Origin: Sistotremastrum niveocremeum HHB9708
Taxonomy: Eukaryota; Basidiomycota; Agaricomycetes; Sistotremastrales; Sistotremastraceae
DNA: 64,000 bases
Direction of reading: 5' to 3'
NCBI GenBank assembly: GCA_001630475.1
Contig: KV419398.1
Coordinates: forward strand, 1,091,825-1,155,824
The notes beneath the pieces are model-generated. The model did not search any database, was not told the origin of the DNA, and worked only from the letters and a program-made list of their open reading frames with translations. Shown here in pieces: positions 46,359 to 60,104 of the stretch (positions are counted from its first letter, which is position 1; every line of letters starts with the position of its first letter). A program made the translations under genes and the position numbers.

Positions 46359-46819
46359 CAATATAATGAAGACTTGTGTATATTTGGGAGATTCTTGCTG
46401 GCATCAGAAGACATTACTTGGGTGGTTGGAAATATAGCAATACCCTCTGCTCGCAGTATGACGTGCTTCATTTGGGTTTGTTAATCGAGCCCGTCGTCAA
46501 GGGTCTTTTCATCACGGAGAGCGCGGGTTCCCCTGTTTCGGGAACGGATCAATATTTACGCGGCTTGTCCTGGTTTATCCAGTCGAATTCGCGATCGCAA
46601 TTATGACACTCAAGTCTCAATCTGAGTGACCAAGTTGTGCTGAGGATTCATTCAGAGCATGACACAGACGTAGATACTCGTGAATTGTCATTATAGGCCT
46701 CACTGGCCGTCGTTGGAATAAATTACTACAAAAAACCCTGTATGGTTCGGACGCAACGTCTAATTATCCACAGAACTAGTAGGATGTATTATAGATTATA
46801 CTAACACTGAGCCTATACA
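46359..46819. other. Convergent 3' intergenic region
   Basis: 461 nt between the ends of the Zrg17-like gene and the CSC1-like gene. AT-rich around 46,700-46,810, as expected for polyadenylation regions. No gene recognised. Confidence 0.45.
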
Positions 46820-49800
46820 TCATGGATAAGCACCTGGGACAGTCTGCCTTCTTTTCTCTGGGTGATGGAAATATGTCCCGTGTCTTTTGGATGGAGTAGC
46901 AGGATTAACAGACTGAGATACATTGTCACCTTCAGGAGGAATATCAACTGGTTCTGATGGTGAACCATCGGAGGGAGTTCCATAGTCGACATCTGAGTCA
47001 CTATCGTTGATCTCCAACCAGTCTCCATTCTCGGGTAACATAATAACACCAGTCGCTTGATCGAAACTCAGCTGATGGTGAAGAGGATGGCTGCCTGGAG
47101 TAGACAGGTGAGGCTGGGAAGGACCTGCAGCAGTTTCGCTCCAAGGATTCGAAACTTGATCAGGAACGCCGCCGTCCTGTGCTGGAGGGCTGCTGCTCAG
47201 CAAATCATTGAAGACAGGAGTGCTTCGTCTTCTGTTGACTAGTCTTCCGACGCCCTTGCCTACAACACTGTAACGTTTCCGAAGTGTCAAAACAAGCGCA
47301 GATCCTTGATCTGATTTCTGTTGTTGCAGACCGCCACTATGATTGGCTAGTGATTGATTCTTCTTCAATGGTAGCCAAGGCTGAGGAAGCACTCCAGTCA
47401 AAGCTGGATGTCCATATCGGCGTTTCCCAGTGCTATGTACGATCAGAGACTAGATCTTTCAGACATAGAGGCACATACTTCAATACCCCATAGTACCAAT
47501 TGGTCATAGGCGGCTGAGACTACGATGATCGTCAGCTTCGCAGATCTTAGGGTGAGCGAAGATGACTTACATAATCAGTTCTTTGATCCTCGGGAGCAAC
47601 ATATAGTGTTTCATCGTTCTCCGCATATCTCCGCCGGTTTAGGTTGCTAACAGCAATATTAAATTTGGCCAAAGCAAAAGAGAAACACACTCGCCTTTGC
47701 GACCAACTCACGGGATGTCCTGCCTTCAGTCGAATCGTCTCATCGGTGTCTTCGCCCCGTTGGACTTCACACACGGAGCTTAGACTAACAAAAGAGCTAA
47801 ATGACTTGAACTCTTTATGAATGTACCATGACCACCAAACGGTGAACAGGATGAGTGGCGTCATCAAAGTTGCGGACACGAATGATTTTCGCAGGGTGAA
47901 AATGCCGGTCATGAAGACTTGGAATATTATGATACCCCATGTGAGTCGAGCGAATGTTATGGGCCACGCCTCTCCCTGGGATTCATATGGCTTGTAGAAT
48001 ACTAATGCGATATCAGCGAATGTACAGCCAAAGAGGGACAAGACGAACCAAACAACAACTTATACTTGTAAACAACGTAACCCAACCCGAAATAGACCGT
48101 GCCAAAGAGCAAGATCAGAGGCTGGATAACGCTGTACAGGAGAGTGATGATGAAGATTAGGATTGCCTGAGGATAAACCGCCCCATAATTTATCATCGGG
48201 GGAGCGTTGAGTTCGGCATAATCTATGGGCGTTCATCTCAGATAAAAGAAATGCTATATAAATCTAAACCGTCAAACCTCGTGGGGTCCGTGTCACAAAA
48301 ATACGGAACAAAAGATTTGGGAGGACGACACCAAGATTCAAGAGTTGGAGGGGAATAATACCGAGTCCTGAGGATCATGCATGAGGTAAGGTATAGATAC
48401 GCAAGATTCACAATACCTTGCAATATCACATAACAGACAAAATAGTTTCTCGCCGTTCCTTGATGTAACGCATCCGCTAACTTCTCCGGGATTTTTCCTG
48501 GTCTTTCATAGAAATCTCGTACGACCTGCCAATACGTCGAGGCAAGCAGGAATATGAAGATGACGTTGACAAGAAGGAACAAAAAATATCTAGAGGTCTT
48601 ATTTCAGAGTTTTAATACCAGGAATCAAACACCATATGGTTACCTTCGCAGCATCGAATATTCAATCCAGCTTCTTGCTCGTAAACCCTGAAAGTATGCC
48701 AAAAACTCAAGGATGAACGGCAGTAGAGCATTCAGCGCGATGACTCCCACACTCGGAAGTGAGTGCAAGACAATGGCACGAAGACGATCACTCTGATCGA
48801 TGAGCTCTCCAAGCCAAGGCATGATTTTTTTGATCTCCTTATAACTCAACAAACTCGCCAGCGATCCTATTGGAATGGTCCAGAAAAGGAGCAGGAGGGC
48901 CATGAGACCGAAAGATATGACCTCCCGAATGCGAAGTGACCATGGACTCAAATTTACGTTTGACCATACAATGTCACGAGGCTCTGGGGCAAGACAGGTG
49001 ATAGATTCTGACGGTCGGGAAGCATGAAGGACCTGAGAGGCGATTTGCGCGCTGGACATCTTCTCGAAGGTGACGAAGGCGACGCCCGTAGCTTTCAACT
49101 TGCCATACTTGCGTTTTCGTCGCACATCCCCATCATGCTCTTCGAATTTGCTTTGCAGATATTCGATAGCGTCCACTTTGGGCTTGAACCAGCCCGGGCG
49201 GAGAGATGGGCGAGCTCGGTTAGGGACAACGATCCGGTGTTGGGCTTGTCCTTCGAGGTCAATGTCAACCAAAGGCGCGACAACAGACGAACGATCGTAG
49301 TTTTCGGCGACACTTGGGTTCCCCACGTATGAAACCCATGCCTTTTCAAGTGCGAGCAACGATTTCGTTCGTTGCTCAAGAAGTCGATTTATAGCTTTGA
49401 CATCTCGACATACATTAACGCTTTCCACATTGAGGCCCATGCTCTCGAAATATATAGCGAGGGTCCTCTCGCCTTGCAGGTGATTAGGTAGGTTAGTAAC
49501 CATGACGGTTCGAGGGGCAATAGAGTGCACGAGCTCGAGTGAGTAGAGTTGGCGAGAGCGGATGAAGCGGGTATAGTTCTTGTAGAGGAATCTCATGGCG
49601 ATAAGCGTGAATATATATGTGAAGATTAGCTGGAGGAAAAGATAGTTGTTGGCGTCACTGATGAGGTCTAGCCAGCCGGGAGAACGTGGGGGTTCATCAG
49701 ATGGTGCATCCGGATTGCGGGTATATTCGTCCTCTCCAGGGAGGATTCCAAGGTTTGACTACATCGGTTGAGTGAATCGAGTCTTGCAAACCAAAGCCTG

Positions 49801-50340
49801 CTACGCACCTTTAAGTTAATTGGCATGATTACGAGTACAGCGAAAGTAGATAGGACCAAGAATAAGCGAAATGACATTTTGAAGAAGTTGAGGAGCTATA
49901 AGAATTATTGCAGAGAGCACCGAGTTAGGTCAACTTCGAACGTACCACTGCAGCATCTAAACCAACAATCTGTAAGACCGTGAACTCTGACGTCCTTATA
50001 GTAGGCATTATCCATCCAAAGAAAGCTTGATGTGCGTGAGCCTCATGAGGAGAGAAGCCTAGCTGGAGCAGTAAGTACGCGCAGTTCACAGATAGATATC
50101 GTGACTACCTTTCAACTTCGTTCGAGGGGCAAAGAGCACTGGCCATCTTGTTCTGCAGTACGAGAACAAGAAGAAAGAGACCAAGCCGATTGAGAGTGAG
50201 AGGGTAATCTGAGTCGAAAACCAAGGCCCTTCAAATCGTTGGGTTGGAGGAGTGCCCGGTGGTGCTCCGCCACCAGGTTCATCGGTGTCATCGTCTTCAG
50301 GGTCGAATAATATTCGAAGTATTGGCCACAGGTCTGCCAT
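46820..50340 (-). CDS. CSC1/DUF221 osmosensitive cation channel-like protein
   Basis: A multi-exon member of the CSC1/TMEM63 family, mechanically gated cation channels of plasma membrane. From the start at 50340 (MADLWPILRILFDP): a Pro/Gly-rich segment, the first helix TQITLSLSIGLVSFFLFSY, PHEAHAHQAFFGWIMPTIRT, FKMSFRLFLVLSTFAVLVIM, then the cytosolic RRM-like domain (SIAPRTVMVTNLP; ATGVAFVTFEKMSSAQIASQ). The DUF221 core follows (VISFGLMALLLLFWTIPIGS; FLAYFQGLRARSWIEYSMLR; NYGAVYPQAILIFIITLLYS; YKYKLLFVFYKPYESQGEAW). The C-terminus carries MTNWYYGTGKRRYGHPALTG then LPQPWLPLKK, typical of the fungal family, and a disordered acidic tail. About ten introns; those near 48,200-48,640 were only partly placed. 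The codon at 50349 is not ATG. Confidence 0.88.
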
Positions 50341-50845
50341 AGAAACCAACGAGATCCCGGATGGTGAATGTGGAGAGCGCGATGACTGCCTTACCCAGTG
50401 AGCTCTAAACTGGTTGCGGAGCTCATCCGAATTCCGCTACTACTCCTGGTACACGCTCGTTTGCATCATCGGGCGCGTCACTAGTTGCTAAACTCAAGAC
50501 AAAAATAGTAGAAGTATGGCAGTGCAGTCGACAATGTTCTTTTCAAGGTACCCGTCTTGCTTGCCAGACCTTGACTATGGCACCAGAATGAACATTTGCG
50601 CCTTTTCCGAGGCGGCACTGATCATTTTAACATGTTGGGCACAGGAACAAGCTCTATCCCAGACACACTCCAGAAGAGAATCCGAAAGTCCTTCGACTAA
50701 AGTAAATACACGCACTAGATTATGGTCGTGGAGTCATCAGAACGAAGAAAAAAAGTAACGGAGAGTAGTCTGGGGAAAGAAAACGAGCAAGATACCTGCT
50801 TCCTTGACAATCAATGCCAATTATGCAAGAAAAAATGGGACGAAA
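50341..50845. other. Intergenic
   Basis: 505 nt between the CSC1 start and the end of the GPI-protein gene, both on the minus strand. It should hold the CSC1 promoter and the GPI-protein 3' UTR. No motif recognised. Confidence 0.4.
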
Positions 50846-51788
50846 TCAAAGGGTCAAGGCAAACAGGGCAGCGCCGACGAGAGCAGCGCCGGAGACGGCG
50901 AGACGGCTCGCACCGCTGCTGGAAGATGACTTGGGAGCAGCGGAGGTGGTAGAGCTGGCAGCCTTGCTTGAGCCGGTAGAAGAAACACCGGAGCTTGCTG
51001 CCTTTGAGGAAGCAGAAGTGAGGGAAGCAGGGGTGGTGGGAGCTGAGAGGGGAGGAACGGTAGAAGCGACGCCACCGGCGCTGGTGATTCCCGCGATCTG
51101 AGAAGAGACGGAGGCACTATCAAAACAGTTAGCAAATGCAAGACCAGATACACTAGAATACGCACTTGAAGCTGCCAGTCATGCCAGTCAATCTGTGGCC
51201 CAGTTTAGCAAGAGACCACTGAGGCAAAAGGAAACGTACGTGAATTTGGCAGAGAAGGCTTCGGCGGGGATAGCAGCGTTACTGGGATCTTTCGCGACCT
51301 CAGAGATGAACTTGATGAAGCTAGACGTTGTTCATCAGTGAGTTGTTTGAAACATAGATTGAAGAACGCACTAGAAGTTGCCATTGGGACCGACGGAGGC
51401 GCTGGGAGTGAACTGGATGCCACTGTTGACCGCGACATTCACGCCTTGCTGAATGGGCTGGAGTTCGGTCTAAAAATCGCGTTTGGTCAATTCATGGGCG
51501 CTTTTCTATATTCGGATACCCATACCTGTTGCTGAGAATTACCAACCCAGAGACCAACATCGGCAGCTGCGAAAGCGGCAAGAGCAGGAGCGGTGCCATC
51601 ATCCTGCCAGGAGATGGTACAAGGGGTTCCAGCAGTGCAGGTAGTGCTGCTAATAGGGCTGGTGACCTAAGATCGACACAATGAGACCGGATGTGCGCCG
51701 AGACTGGATTTCAACTTACGAAGACCGTAGCAAGAACAGAAGGGGCGGCGGCAAGAGCGGCAACGGAAAAGATAACGCTGGAGAACAT
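50846..51788 (-). CDS. Kre9/Knh1-like GPI-anchored cell-wall protein, 228 aa
   Basis: Six exons (51720-51788, 51526-51666, 51372-51469, 51240-51320, 51166-51192, 50846-51116) sum to 229 codons. A signal peptide (MFSSVIFSVAALAAAPSVLA) is followed by VTSPISSTTCTAGTPCTISW, the start of the Kre9/Knh1 N-terminal immunoglobulin-like domain (PF10342) that is abundant in agaricomycete secreted proteins. The second half is a Ser/Ala/Thr linker, and the C-terminus is hydrophobic (GAALVGAALFALTL) after SSSSSGAS, which fits a GPI-attachment signal. The mature protein is expected at the plasma membrane or wall; a beta-1,6-glucan role is known for yeast Kre9 but is not certain here. Confidence 0.85.
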
Positions 51789-52335
51789 TTTGTGAAATTT
51801 CAAAGAGGAAGGTGGGAGAAGATGTTATGTGAGCGGTTCTGAGTAGTTGGAAGTAGCTTGGTGTAAGAGAGTGTGATGGCAAAAGAGCGCAACGATCTTG
51901 GATCAACGAGCAGAGCGATGGGGGCAACGCGGGATAGAGAGCAGAGGGAAAGCCGTTCAAGCTTTTGATGTTTAGCTGAGTTCGAACTTTCATGATCGCG
52001 TGTATTGATTACATAATAATCCGATAACAATAGACCGCTAGAATAAGTAAATAGCAGCCTTGTCCTCCTTCTTCCAAGATATTTGAGGCGGACGACGTCT
52101 TACCAAGTACGAAATCTTTCATCTCCGTCGCCACCAACTTACATATTACAATGGGTATAGAAATAGAATTTATTACGAGAAATATAGCATTCTGCCCTCC
52201 ACGTGGTCCTCTTCCTTCCCACGCTAAGTCCGATCACGATCACTGATCCGGGCCAGGGACCAAGCGGCCTTTCATCCAAAAGGAAGCTCGGAAATTCCAG
52301 TCGTTCAATGACATTGACAACGACTGAAGCAGGTA
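51789..52335. other. Intergenic
   Basis: 547 nt between the GPI-protein start and the ORC3 stop, both minus strand. It holds the promoter of the GPI-protein gene. A GATCACGATCACTGATC stretch near 52,232-52,248 is partly palindromic but unassigned. Confidence 0.4.
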
Positions 52336-55012
52336 TCAATTGCTGTAGAGATTAGTATCGAAAGCAGTCCGCATGACATGGTCTGCCTTCCTCCCAGTCT
52401 GTTTGAGGAATCCGAGGAAGTCGAGTTCGTGCATGGCTCGCAGAAACCGCCCTTGAACTTCTTCATTCCACTCCGCATCAGTCTTCTGAGCCACTTGGCG
52501 CTCATTCTTGGCTTCCTTGGCTTCTCTTTCAGCATCGAGCGTCCCAGAGAAAGACTGAAACCAGTCGTAGACGTTGATCATTCGACCGCTTTCCATATAC
52601 CGCTCGAAAAGAATTGCTGCGTCAGGGAGAGCACCGGTCGGGGTCTGTACATTCCCATTTGATTCGGCGCCGGACGTTGCCAAAAGTCCCGATACGACAG
52701 TTGCATGAGGGGCAGGGTTTAACAACTAAAACGAAGGAATGTGAGAAAGGGTGTCCAGGTGCGACGATAGATCGCTAACCTCCTCGGTTACGTCTCTCGA
52801 TGTGAAATGCCAGATGAGATCCAATGAACCTGGTTTTGGCTCCTGGAACCCCTCGCTGTGCCACAGATTGAGGCTAACTATACGGACAAAGGTGTGATGC
52901 ACGGACCTCATATATCCAGAAATCCAGTCACCCATCTGCGACGCAAATTCGCGAAGTTGTTCGTCCGTTTGACCATCCGCCAAGACTGCTTGCCAATGAA
53001 CGGCCTGTGCGCCAAGGTCTGCACCAGGCGCGTTCGGTTCCGTTGACAGGCCTTGAAACGTGCCATGAATCTTTGAGCACAAATCTGTTATTTGCGACAT
53101 GGAAAGCTTTCTGGGTGTCTAGTTAGCACCTGGAAGACTTTTCCATAAGAAATGACCTACTTAATTATCAAACACAGATATTTTATGACATGCTTCCGTC
53201 TTAAGGGTGTAACGAGATCTGCGAGCCCGCCTTCGAGATCAGGATGTTTACTAGCGACGCCTCGTAGGAAATGTTGCAGGAGGTGTGCCAAAGCGAGTCT
53301 GTGTCGGAAGCGCAACGCTCGATCGCGCACTAATTTGCGCATCTGCACCAGAACGACGGGTGTTGAGGATTCGGGTAGATAAGGAGATTCAGATATCTCC
53401 GTTGTGATATTATCGGGTAAGCGGTTTTCCATGGCGTCGATGGCGTCGATGAAAGGAGATTTTTGGTAAACGGTAGGAAGGAGAAGGTGAGGGACGGTTA
53501 ATAAAGATACTGGATTCGAAAAATGATACAGGTGCATGATCTGCGAAACCTGTTACCATAGTGTGGGAATCAGGAAGCGGCAATGGAACATACTTGAATG
53601 TACGAGATCAAGGCGTCGATACTTAGAGTACATCGCGTACACCACTCCAAAACGCGTCTGATCGAATCGCCATACATGCCAATGTCTGGTTCAAAATCTA
53701 CATCGAGGAAAGTCTAGGGTGGCATGAGCATTAGCGATGTTTGCATACGCAGTACATACCTTGCTAATGATTGTCTCGACCAATGGCAGACCACACGGAA
53801 CATCGATTCTATGATTCCGCAGGAGCCTCAACGAGCTCCAGGGAATTATGGATTGCAAGGCTTTTTTGGTCGCAGAAGTAATAATGCATGTCAAAGGAAC
53901 ATCATCAACGATGGAGCTGAATGGTCGTTCAAAGAGGCGTAAAGATCTGACCAATTTCACCTACTTCAAAATATGAAGAGCCTCTGCAAATATGGCAGAG
54001 TCCATAGATTCAATGTGCGGAAACACAACGACCAGGTTTGGAGAGCCTCGTTTTCCACGTCTGAGTTAAGATGAAATGTGCGAGGCCGAAATCTTACCAA
54101 GGTCATTCTTTATTGCGGTCCACCACGCCTTTAAGATGCCGGGGTCGTAAGGGGCCAACGTCGCGTGGGCTTTCCGTTTGGGATTATCTGATTGGTGATT
54201 GTCATTGACCACCACTCAACTGAAGGGGGCTGAGATACCTTTCTGCGGGGCCTTGGGATTGGATGTGATACCATGAATGATGGTCTTCATCAAAGTTGTT
54301 AAGCTGGAGCATTCTGATATCGACAAGCAGACAATGAGCGCATCCACTCGATTGACGACTTCTTCCAGACAGTTGTTCAGAAGTGAGCTGTCCAGTCCTA
54401 CTATTGTCAACACGTCCTGTGACTAAAAGGCGAGCTGGTACCTGAGAGTTGGACTGTAGGGAGTTCTTTGAATGGAATGAGAGGATTGATATTCTTATAC
54501 GCGTCTTCGACATAAGAAATGCATTCGTCGGCCGCGGCCCCTTGGATTTGTTCCAACAGTTCCTGCAAAGGTTGAGTGGCTTTTCAAGCAAAGCTCGGCC
54601 TGACGTACTTTGATTCGCGAAAGACACTTATTCCAAGCTTGACGATAGGCGGCCAGACGTAATATGGGACCTTCGGGGATGTCTGGGAGATATGACACTG
54701 CAGGTATACCAACATCTTCGGAAGTTTCGTCGTCTGTACGCGTTCTTAGAGGTGTATCGGAGATATAGAATTCATAAAGCTGACCTCCCGTATACTCTAT
54801 GCAGATCACGCTCTAAATATTCGTCAGAACTGCTCCATTGCGAAGGCTTGCCAGGTACCTCTGCCATCCTGCTCGTCCACGCGGAATGCAAGCGCCCGAG
54901 CTTGTCCCAATTGGGAGGAAGACCACGGGCCACGTGACTGCGGAGTTCGAACCCGAGATGTCCACGGGAGCAACGAGACGCGCTCAGACGCGCTGCACCC
55001 CTTGTCCCCCAT
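52336..55012 (-). CDS. ORC3: Origin recognition complex subunit 3 (ORC3)
   Basis: ORC3 helps the six-subunit ORC mark replication origins. Family features: near the N-terminus PEGPILRLAAYRQAWNKCLS followed by RIKELLEQIQG, then LIPFKELPTVQLSGLDSSLL. The long middle region carries the AAA-like fold; one stretch reads FVRIVSLNLWHSEGF. At the C-terminus are RFLRAMHELDFLGFLKQTGR and KADHVMR, which closely follow the conserved ORC3 end (ELxFLGFxKxTxRKxDHV). About ten introns. The first exon is uncertain: the conserved frame has no ATG of its own, and the only simple solution uses the ATG at 55012 and an intron (GTACCT..CATAG). That ATG overlaps the SCC3 start on the other strand by 2 nt. Confidence 0.8.
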
Positions 55013-58000
55013 GAGTGACAGCGAGAACACTCCACGACCTCGTCGTTCCGGAAGGGAGAGGAAGATTATAAGTAGATTGGGTGAAGGTATGCTCGAAATG
55101 CCTAATCGTTATCGCGAGTCTCATCCTAAATTCAGACGGTGGCCTTTCCGATTCTCAGACTAGAAAGAGGAAACGATCCGTGCTCAGTGACACGGACGCC
55201 ACGGGAGATGAAAGCGAGCTTACCGCGCTATCTGAGATAGACAATGAAGAGCCAGAAGAAGAGCCAGAGCCGGAAATCGAGAGCGACCGCGACGATGCCT
55301 ATAAAGCACCAACTTACAAGGCAGCTCACACTAATGGCAAGCGCGTACCGAAACAAAAGGCTCCCAAGAAACCGCGTCTTGTGGCACCCAAAGAGCGCAA
55401 GCGGAAATCGAAGAAAGCCGTTCCCTTCGATATCACCCAAGTCGCCGCCGATATGACCATCAAGAATGATAATGCTTTATTCAGTAAGTCAATGGCAACG
55501 ACCACGCGGAATATTTCTAACCACCTATCAATGTATTCAGACGCTATATTAAATCCGGCATCCGCTCTTCAAACAACTGTCGAAGATTTCCTCTCGTCCT
55601 TCGCCCAAACCCCAAATCATTCATTAGCCGATCTTATGAACTGTGTACTACGGTGCTGTGGTTGCAATGATTCTGTCGATCAAGATCAGGTGGTCGATTA
55701 TGATGGCATTGTGGACGCGTTAGAGACTTTCACTGAAGGGATGCGCAACGTGAGTTATGTTCGCTATAATGCCCGCTTATTAGATTCACACACATCTATT
55801 GCTGTCTACAGGATGACTCTCCTGTATATCCCTTAACTTCCAAATTGCCTGCTTTTAAGCGATTCCGGAAGTCCATGGGAGAATTTCTCGAGCGGCTCGT
55901 GAAGTCAGCGGCAGAAGCAGGCGTTCTGCACGATTCTGATCTCCTACCTACCATCCTGCCTTGGGTGGTTGCCATGTCTTCTTCGGCCCTCAGAAACTTC
56001 CGGCATACGGCCACCAGCATTGCATTGGAGATCGAGACTGCTCTCTGTGATGTGGCATCAGCAGTGGACCAAGAAGTAGAGATCGTCCAGAGACAAATTG
56101 ACGGAGAGCGCAAGAAGAAGGGCAAAGCGGCCGGGGCTGGAAGGGACAAAGTTCTCGAAGCGAAGCGCAATGAAGTCAAGGAGCGGAAGGCGAAAATCGT
56201 GGAATTTATCAAGGAATTCTTTGACTCGTAGGTGTCCCATTTATAGGAATGGTTCAATTCTCATCCTGCTTTTTAGCGTCTTTGTTCATCGTTACCGAGA
56301 TCTCGATCCTTCGATTCGATCTGATTGCGTACAGGCTCTCGGACAATGGTTTCTCAAATACTCGGCTTATTTCCTCGATGGCTTAAACCTACGATACATC
56401 GGATGGCTACTCAATGACTCTGTCACCACTGTCCGATTGGCTGCTGTCAAAGCTTTGGGTGCTCTCTACGCCAAGAAAGACTTCTCCATCTCCCTTAGTC
56501 ATTTCACAGACAGATTCAAGTCTCGCCTCGTCGAAATGGCCATAGGAGACATCGATATTGGCGTTCGCGTCGCCACAATTGGCCTCCTCCGCAACATCGA
56601 CAGGCTTGAGGAGCATGAGAAGGACAAGCTATGTCTAATGGCCTTCTCGGGCGAACCTCGAGTTCGCAAAGCCATCAGCATCTTCGTGAAGGGGATCTGG
56701 GAAGAGGAAGTCGAAGAGCGCATGGTCGGGCAGCCTAATACTGCCAGAATGTTGAAACGGGTTGGAATCAAGGTCTTGGCGTCTCTCTTGGTCAAATGGT
56801 CGCAAGCCCTGGATCAGGTGGCCAGCGATCCAGATAGCCAATCTCAATCTCAGTCTCAAGGCGACAGTCACGGACAGATCAAAGAGATTAGCTGGCTCGT
56901 AAATGCCGCCGATCAACGTGGCCGCATGGCAATGATCGTCGAGGCTCTATCTGATGAAATTGACGTGATTGGCGATTGGAAATCCTTACTCGAGCACTTG
57001 CTGCTGGATCACTCCGCTGAAGGTGAAACTACGGTACAAAAAAAGGGAAAGAAGAAGCAGGCCCCATCGAACACCAATTCAGACGAGACCGCAGAAGAGG
57101 TTTCTCGACTCACCGAAGAAGAAGAAGGTGTAATGCTAGAGGTTCTCACGGCGGTCCTACGCATAGAATCTGGTGACGCAAAGGTTGGTATCAGTTGACT
57201 CGCCCTGCTCAGTTCTGACCAGTCGACTGCAGAACAACAAGGAGGGCGACGAAGCAGTCAATGCGGAAATCACTCGAGCATTAATTGAAGCCTTGCCCAA
57301 ACTGTTTGCTAAACACCAGACAGATGAGGGGCGGATATCCGAAGTACTGCTGATTCCGCAATGCATGGCTCTGGATATGTATCTCGAAATGAGACTGGTA
57401 CCCGTAAGTCTCGTGACTTTTGGCCGGACTGTGGCTCATCAAACTTAGGCATACGAAGCCCTTTGGGATGCCGTGCAGAAACAGTTTGTCACCCACTCTT
57501 CTCCGACAACGTTAGCACATGCAGCAGCAACGATTCATCACATGCTCAACGTGACTGCGCTTTCAAAAACGAATGCTACCAAGATTGCAGAACTCGAAGA
57601 CGACTTGTCCTCGTCTTTGCGGGATGTTGTGTCCTCAAAAGAGGAGCTTGAAGTTACAACGTTTGACGACGACGAGCTCATCGCCTTGACCGGCGTATGC
57701 TCAAGACTAGCAGTACTCATTCAATATAAGGACATGGTATCATGGATGGAAGAAAACGAAGATGGCAAGCAGGCATCGATTTGGGAGATATTGCGTGCCA
57801 TCGCAGAACGAGGAAAGCTTGGGTATAAAGAGGAAGAATACGTAAGCTCTCGCTACCCTCCAACAAGTCCTTGACCATAATGGCTGCTTCAGTTGATTGT
57901 TCAAATCCTTGATGTCCTTGTGATGCACGTCACCTGGAAAGTTGACGCGATTCCACAAGGGACGACCTACAGCCAGGACGACGACCGTTTCTGTGAACGC

Positions 58001-59801
58001 TTGCGACAGCAGCGTGATGCGCTCATCGAAATTTTCACTGAATATGTGGTCGGGAACAGCTCCAATGCGTGTGAAAGCGTCAAGCGAACGGTGCGTGAAC
58101 ATGTCTATACATATACAAATGGGTCGCTAATACAGCAGCAGGCATTTCATCATCTATTGAACTTCCACATTCTGTTCTCGTCTCCAGAAGAATCTGGGCC
58201 ATACCACATCCTACTGACAAGGTCTGACTTGAAACTGTCCTTAACGGACGAAGCACAATATCGGCTGGCTGGTTTCGTTCAATCTGAAATAGAGCGATAC
58301 GCAGAAGAATTGGCTGACGAACGACCTCGTACCACGAAGGAAAATCTGGCTGACACTGATAACTCTGACGACGAAGTGGTCTCTGTTCCTAAGAAAGGGA
58401 AAGGCAAGGGGAAGAAATCTCAAAAGAATGCTGATGGGAAGGGCAAACCAGCTGCCGAGAGCGCTGGTATGTTCACCATCAATTCGACCTTCATTTCAAT
58501 CTCACTTTACCCGCAGACCTTCCTCGCCTGACCCGTGCCAGCTTGGAAAGAGAATATGCATTCAATTCTATCTCCAGCACCTTCTTGAGAGCAGTGCGCG
58601 GCCACACCTTCAATGTCCGGCACTGCGGAATCCTGCTCGCTCACTATGGGCGTTTGGATCCGATCTTCGACAGCTGTATGAAACTCATAGTCGACGTTCT
58701 CAAAGAGGAGGGCATGTTCAAAGGAAATGGTGAAGTTGTGGTTTCGGTCGTTTTGCAGGCACTTCGAGATGTGAGTGTTTTCCTTTCGACGATCTACAAC
58801 CGACTTAACGTTGTGACAGTCCTTCACCCTCTTTTTGGACGATATAGAGCCAGATGAAACCCACACTCTTGCATTAGCCAAGATCTTGGCTGGCTGTTTC
58901 GTCATCCGGGGTCCTCAGCTATCAATCATTCGGCGTCTGGATGCCAAATTCGTGGTCGATCTGCATCTCACAGCGCTCTCATGGGTCGTGAAACAGATTG
59001 CCTCATATCAAACGTCTTCCAACAAGCGAATGAGGAACAAAACCATCATCTATTTCCGTGTCCTTATCCCGTTCTTGGCAACGATCAAAAGCCAAGACGC
59101 CCTTAAAATGTACGACAATGATGATTTTATCTTCACCACTGTGTTCTAATCTCTGAACAGCAAAGCGCATTTGGATCAGATCATTGCTCAGGCCAAATTC
59201 GAGATTCCGCCTAACAGCAAAATTTGGGAGCCATATAGAGCGTATGAGAAAAGATTAACAGCGGCGCTCATGAAAGATAAATGTGGGTTCTTGTATTTAT
59301 ACTCACTGCACAATCTGACCTGTCCCAGCAGCTCGGGCCACAAAGCAACGGAAAGAGCCTGGCGTGAATGGAGTTTCGGACGCCGAGCAAACGGAAGCCA
59401 CCGGGCTTTCAGCGAGCGAAAATGAGGCGGATCGACCACCTCCCTCTCAACGGCGTGGGCCACATCCTCGCCCTCGTCCTACTCAACGTAGCAATGCACC
59501 TGCCAATGGCATCTCGCTTCCAGACGATGATTTCAGTCTCAATTTCGACCCGAATGCACCACCTCCCCAACTTTTCTCTCCCACCGCCCTATCCGAATTG
59601 ACTCCAAGTGTTGCTGGGTCCAATCAGGAATTCGAAGACGATAAGCCTCCCACGACCACCCAGGATGACACTAATGATGCAATGGAGGTAGATCAGGAAC
59701 TTGCCCAGATCAATAATACCCCGACACAAAAACGTGTGTCAGACGTCGCAGAACCCTCATCCGATCTTCCTACTTTCAAGAGTCGGCGAAAGCGATTCTG
59801 A
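55011..59801 (+). CDS. SCC3: Cohesin subunit SCC3/STAG, 1,410 aa
   Basis: Twelve exons (55011-55086, 55136-55483, 55541-55749, 55812-56227, 56277-57183, 57233-57403, 57449-57841, 57893-58466, 58517-58770, 58820-59109, 59161-59282, 59329-59801) sum to exactly 1,411 codons. The product starts MSDSENTPRPRRSGRERK. An acidic and basic N-terminal tail precedes the STAG domain (ILNPASALQTTVEDFLSSFA; LADLMNCVLRCCGC). The SCD follows, with DLDPSIRSDCVQALGQWFLK, YFLDGLNLRYIGWLLND and TTVRLAAVKALGALYAK, the conserved stromalin motif. HEAT-like repeats follow, and the tail is disordered with KSRRKRF at the end. SCC3 binds Scc1 and DNA and holds cohesin on chromatin. It is head to head with ORC3. Confidence 0.93.
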
Positions 59802-60104
59802 TCTGACTGTTCATATACCTGTAACGTTTCCTTATTCTTTCCTTTGATCTCTTATTTTTATGATATTGTCTCGGGGCTTTTTTTTCTCCTAACCTGCTCT
59901 GCTCTGTTTGTGTTGCACGCTGTGTGTTTATGATTGTAACGACAATGCTAATAATAATGTTAATGCGATTCTGACTCTCAAAGATACCAAGAAAAATATG
60001 CAAGAAAACGAATGACGCTGGACTACAGCACAAGAAAGAATAATACGACAGTAAATAAGTTAGACCTCGATGAGAACATCGAGAAACATAATAAGATAAT
60101 AGGC
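59802..60104. other. Convergent 3' intergenic region
   Basis: 303 nt, AT-rich with a T run near 59,879-59,886. Probable polyadenylation regions of SCC3 and the next gene. No gene seen. Confidence 0.45.
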
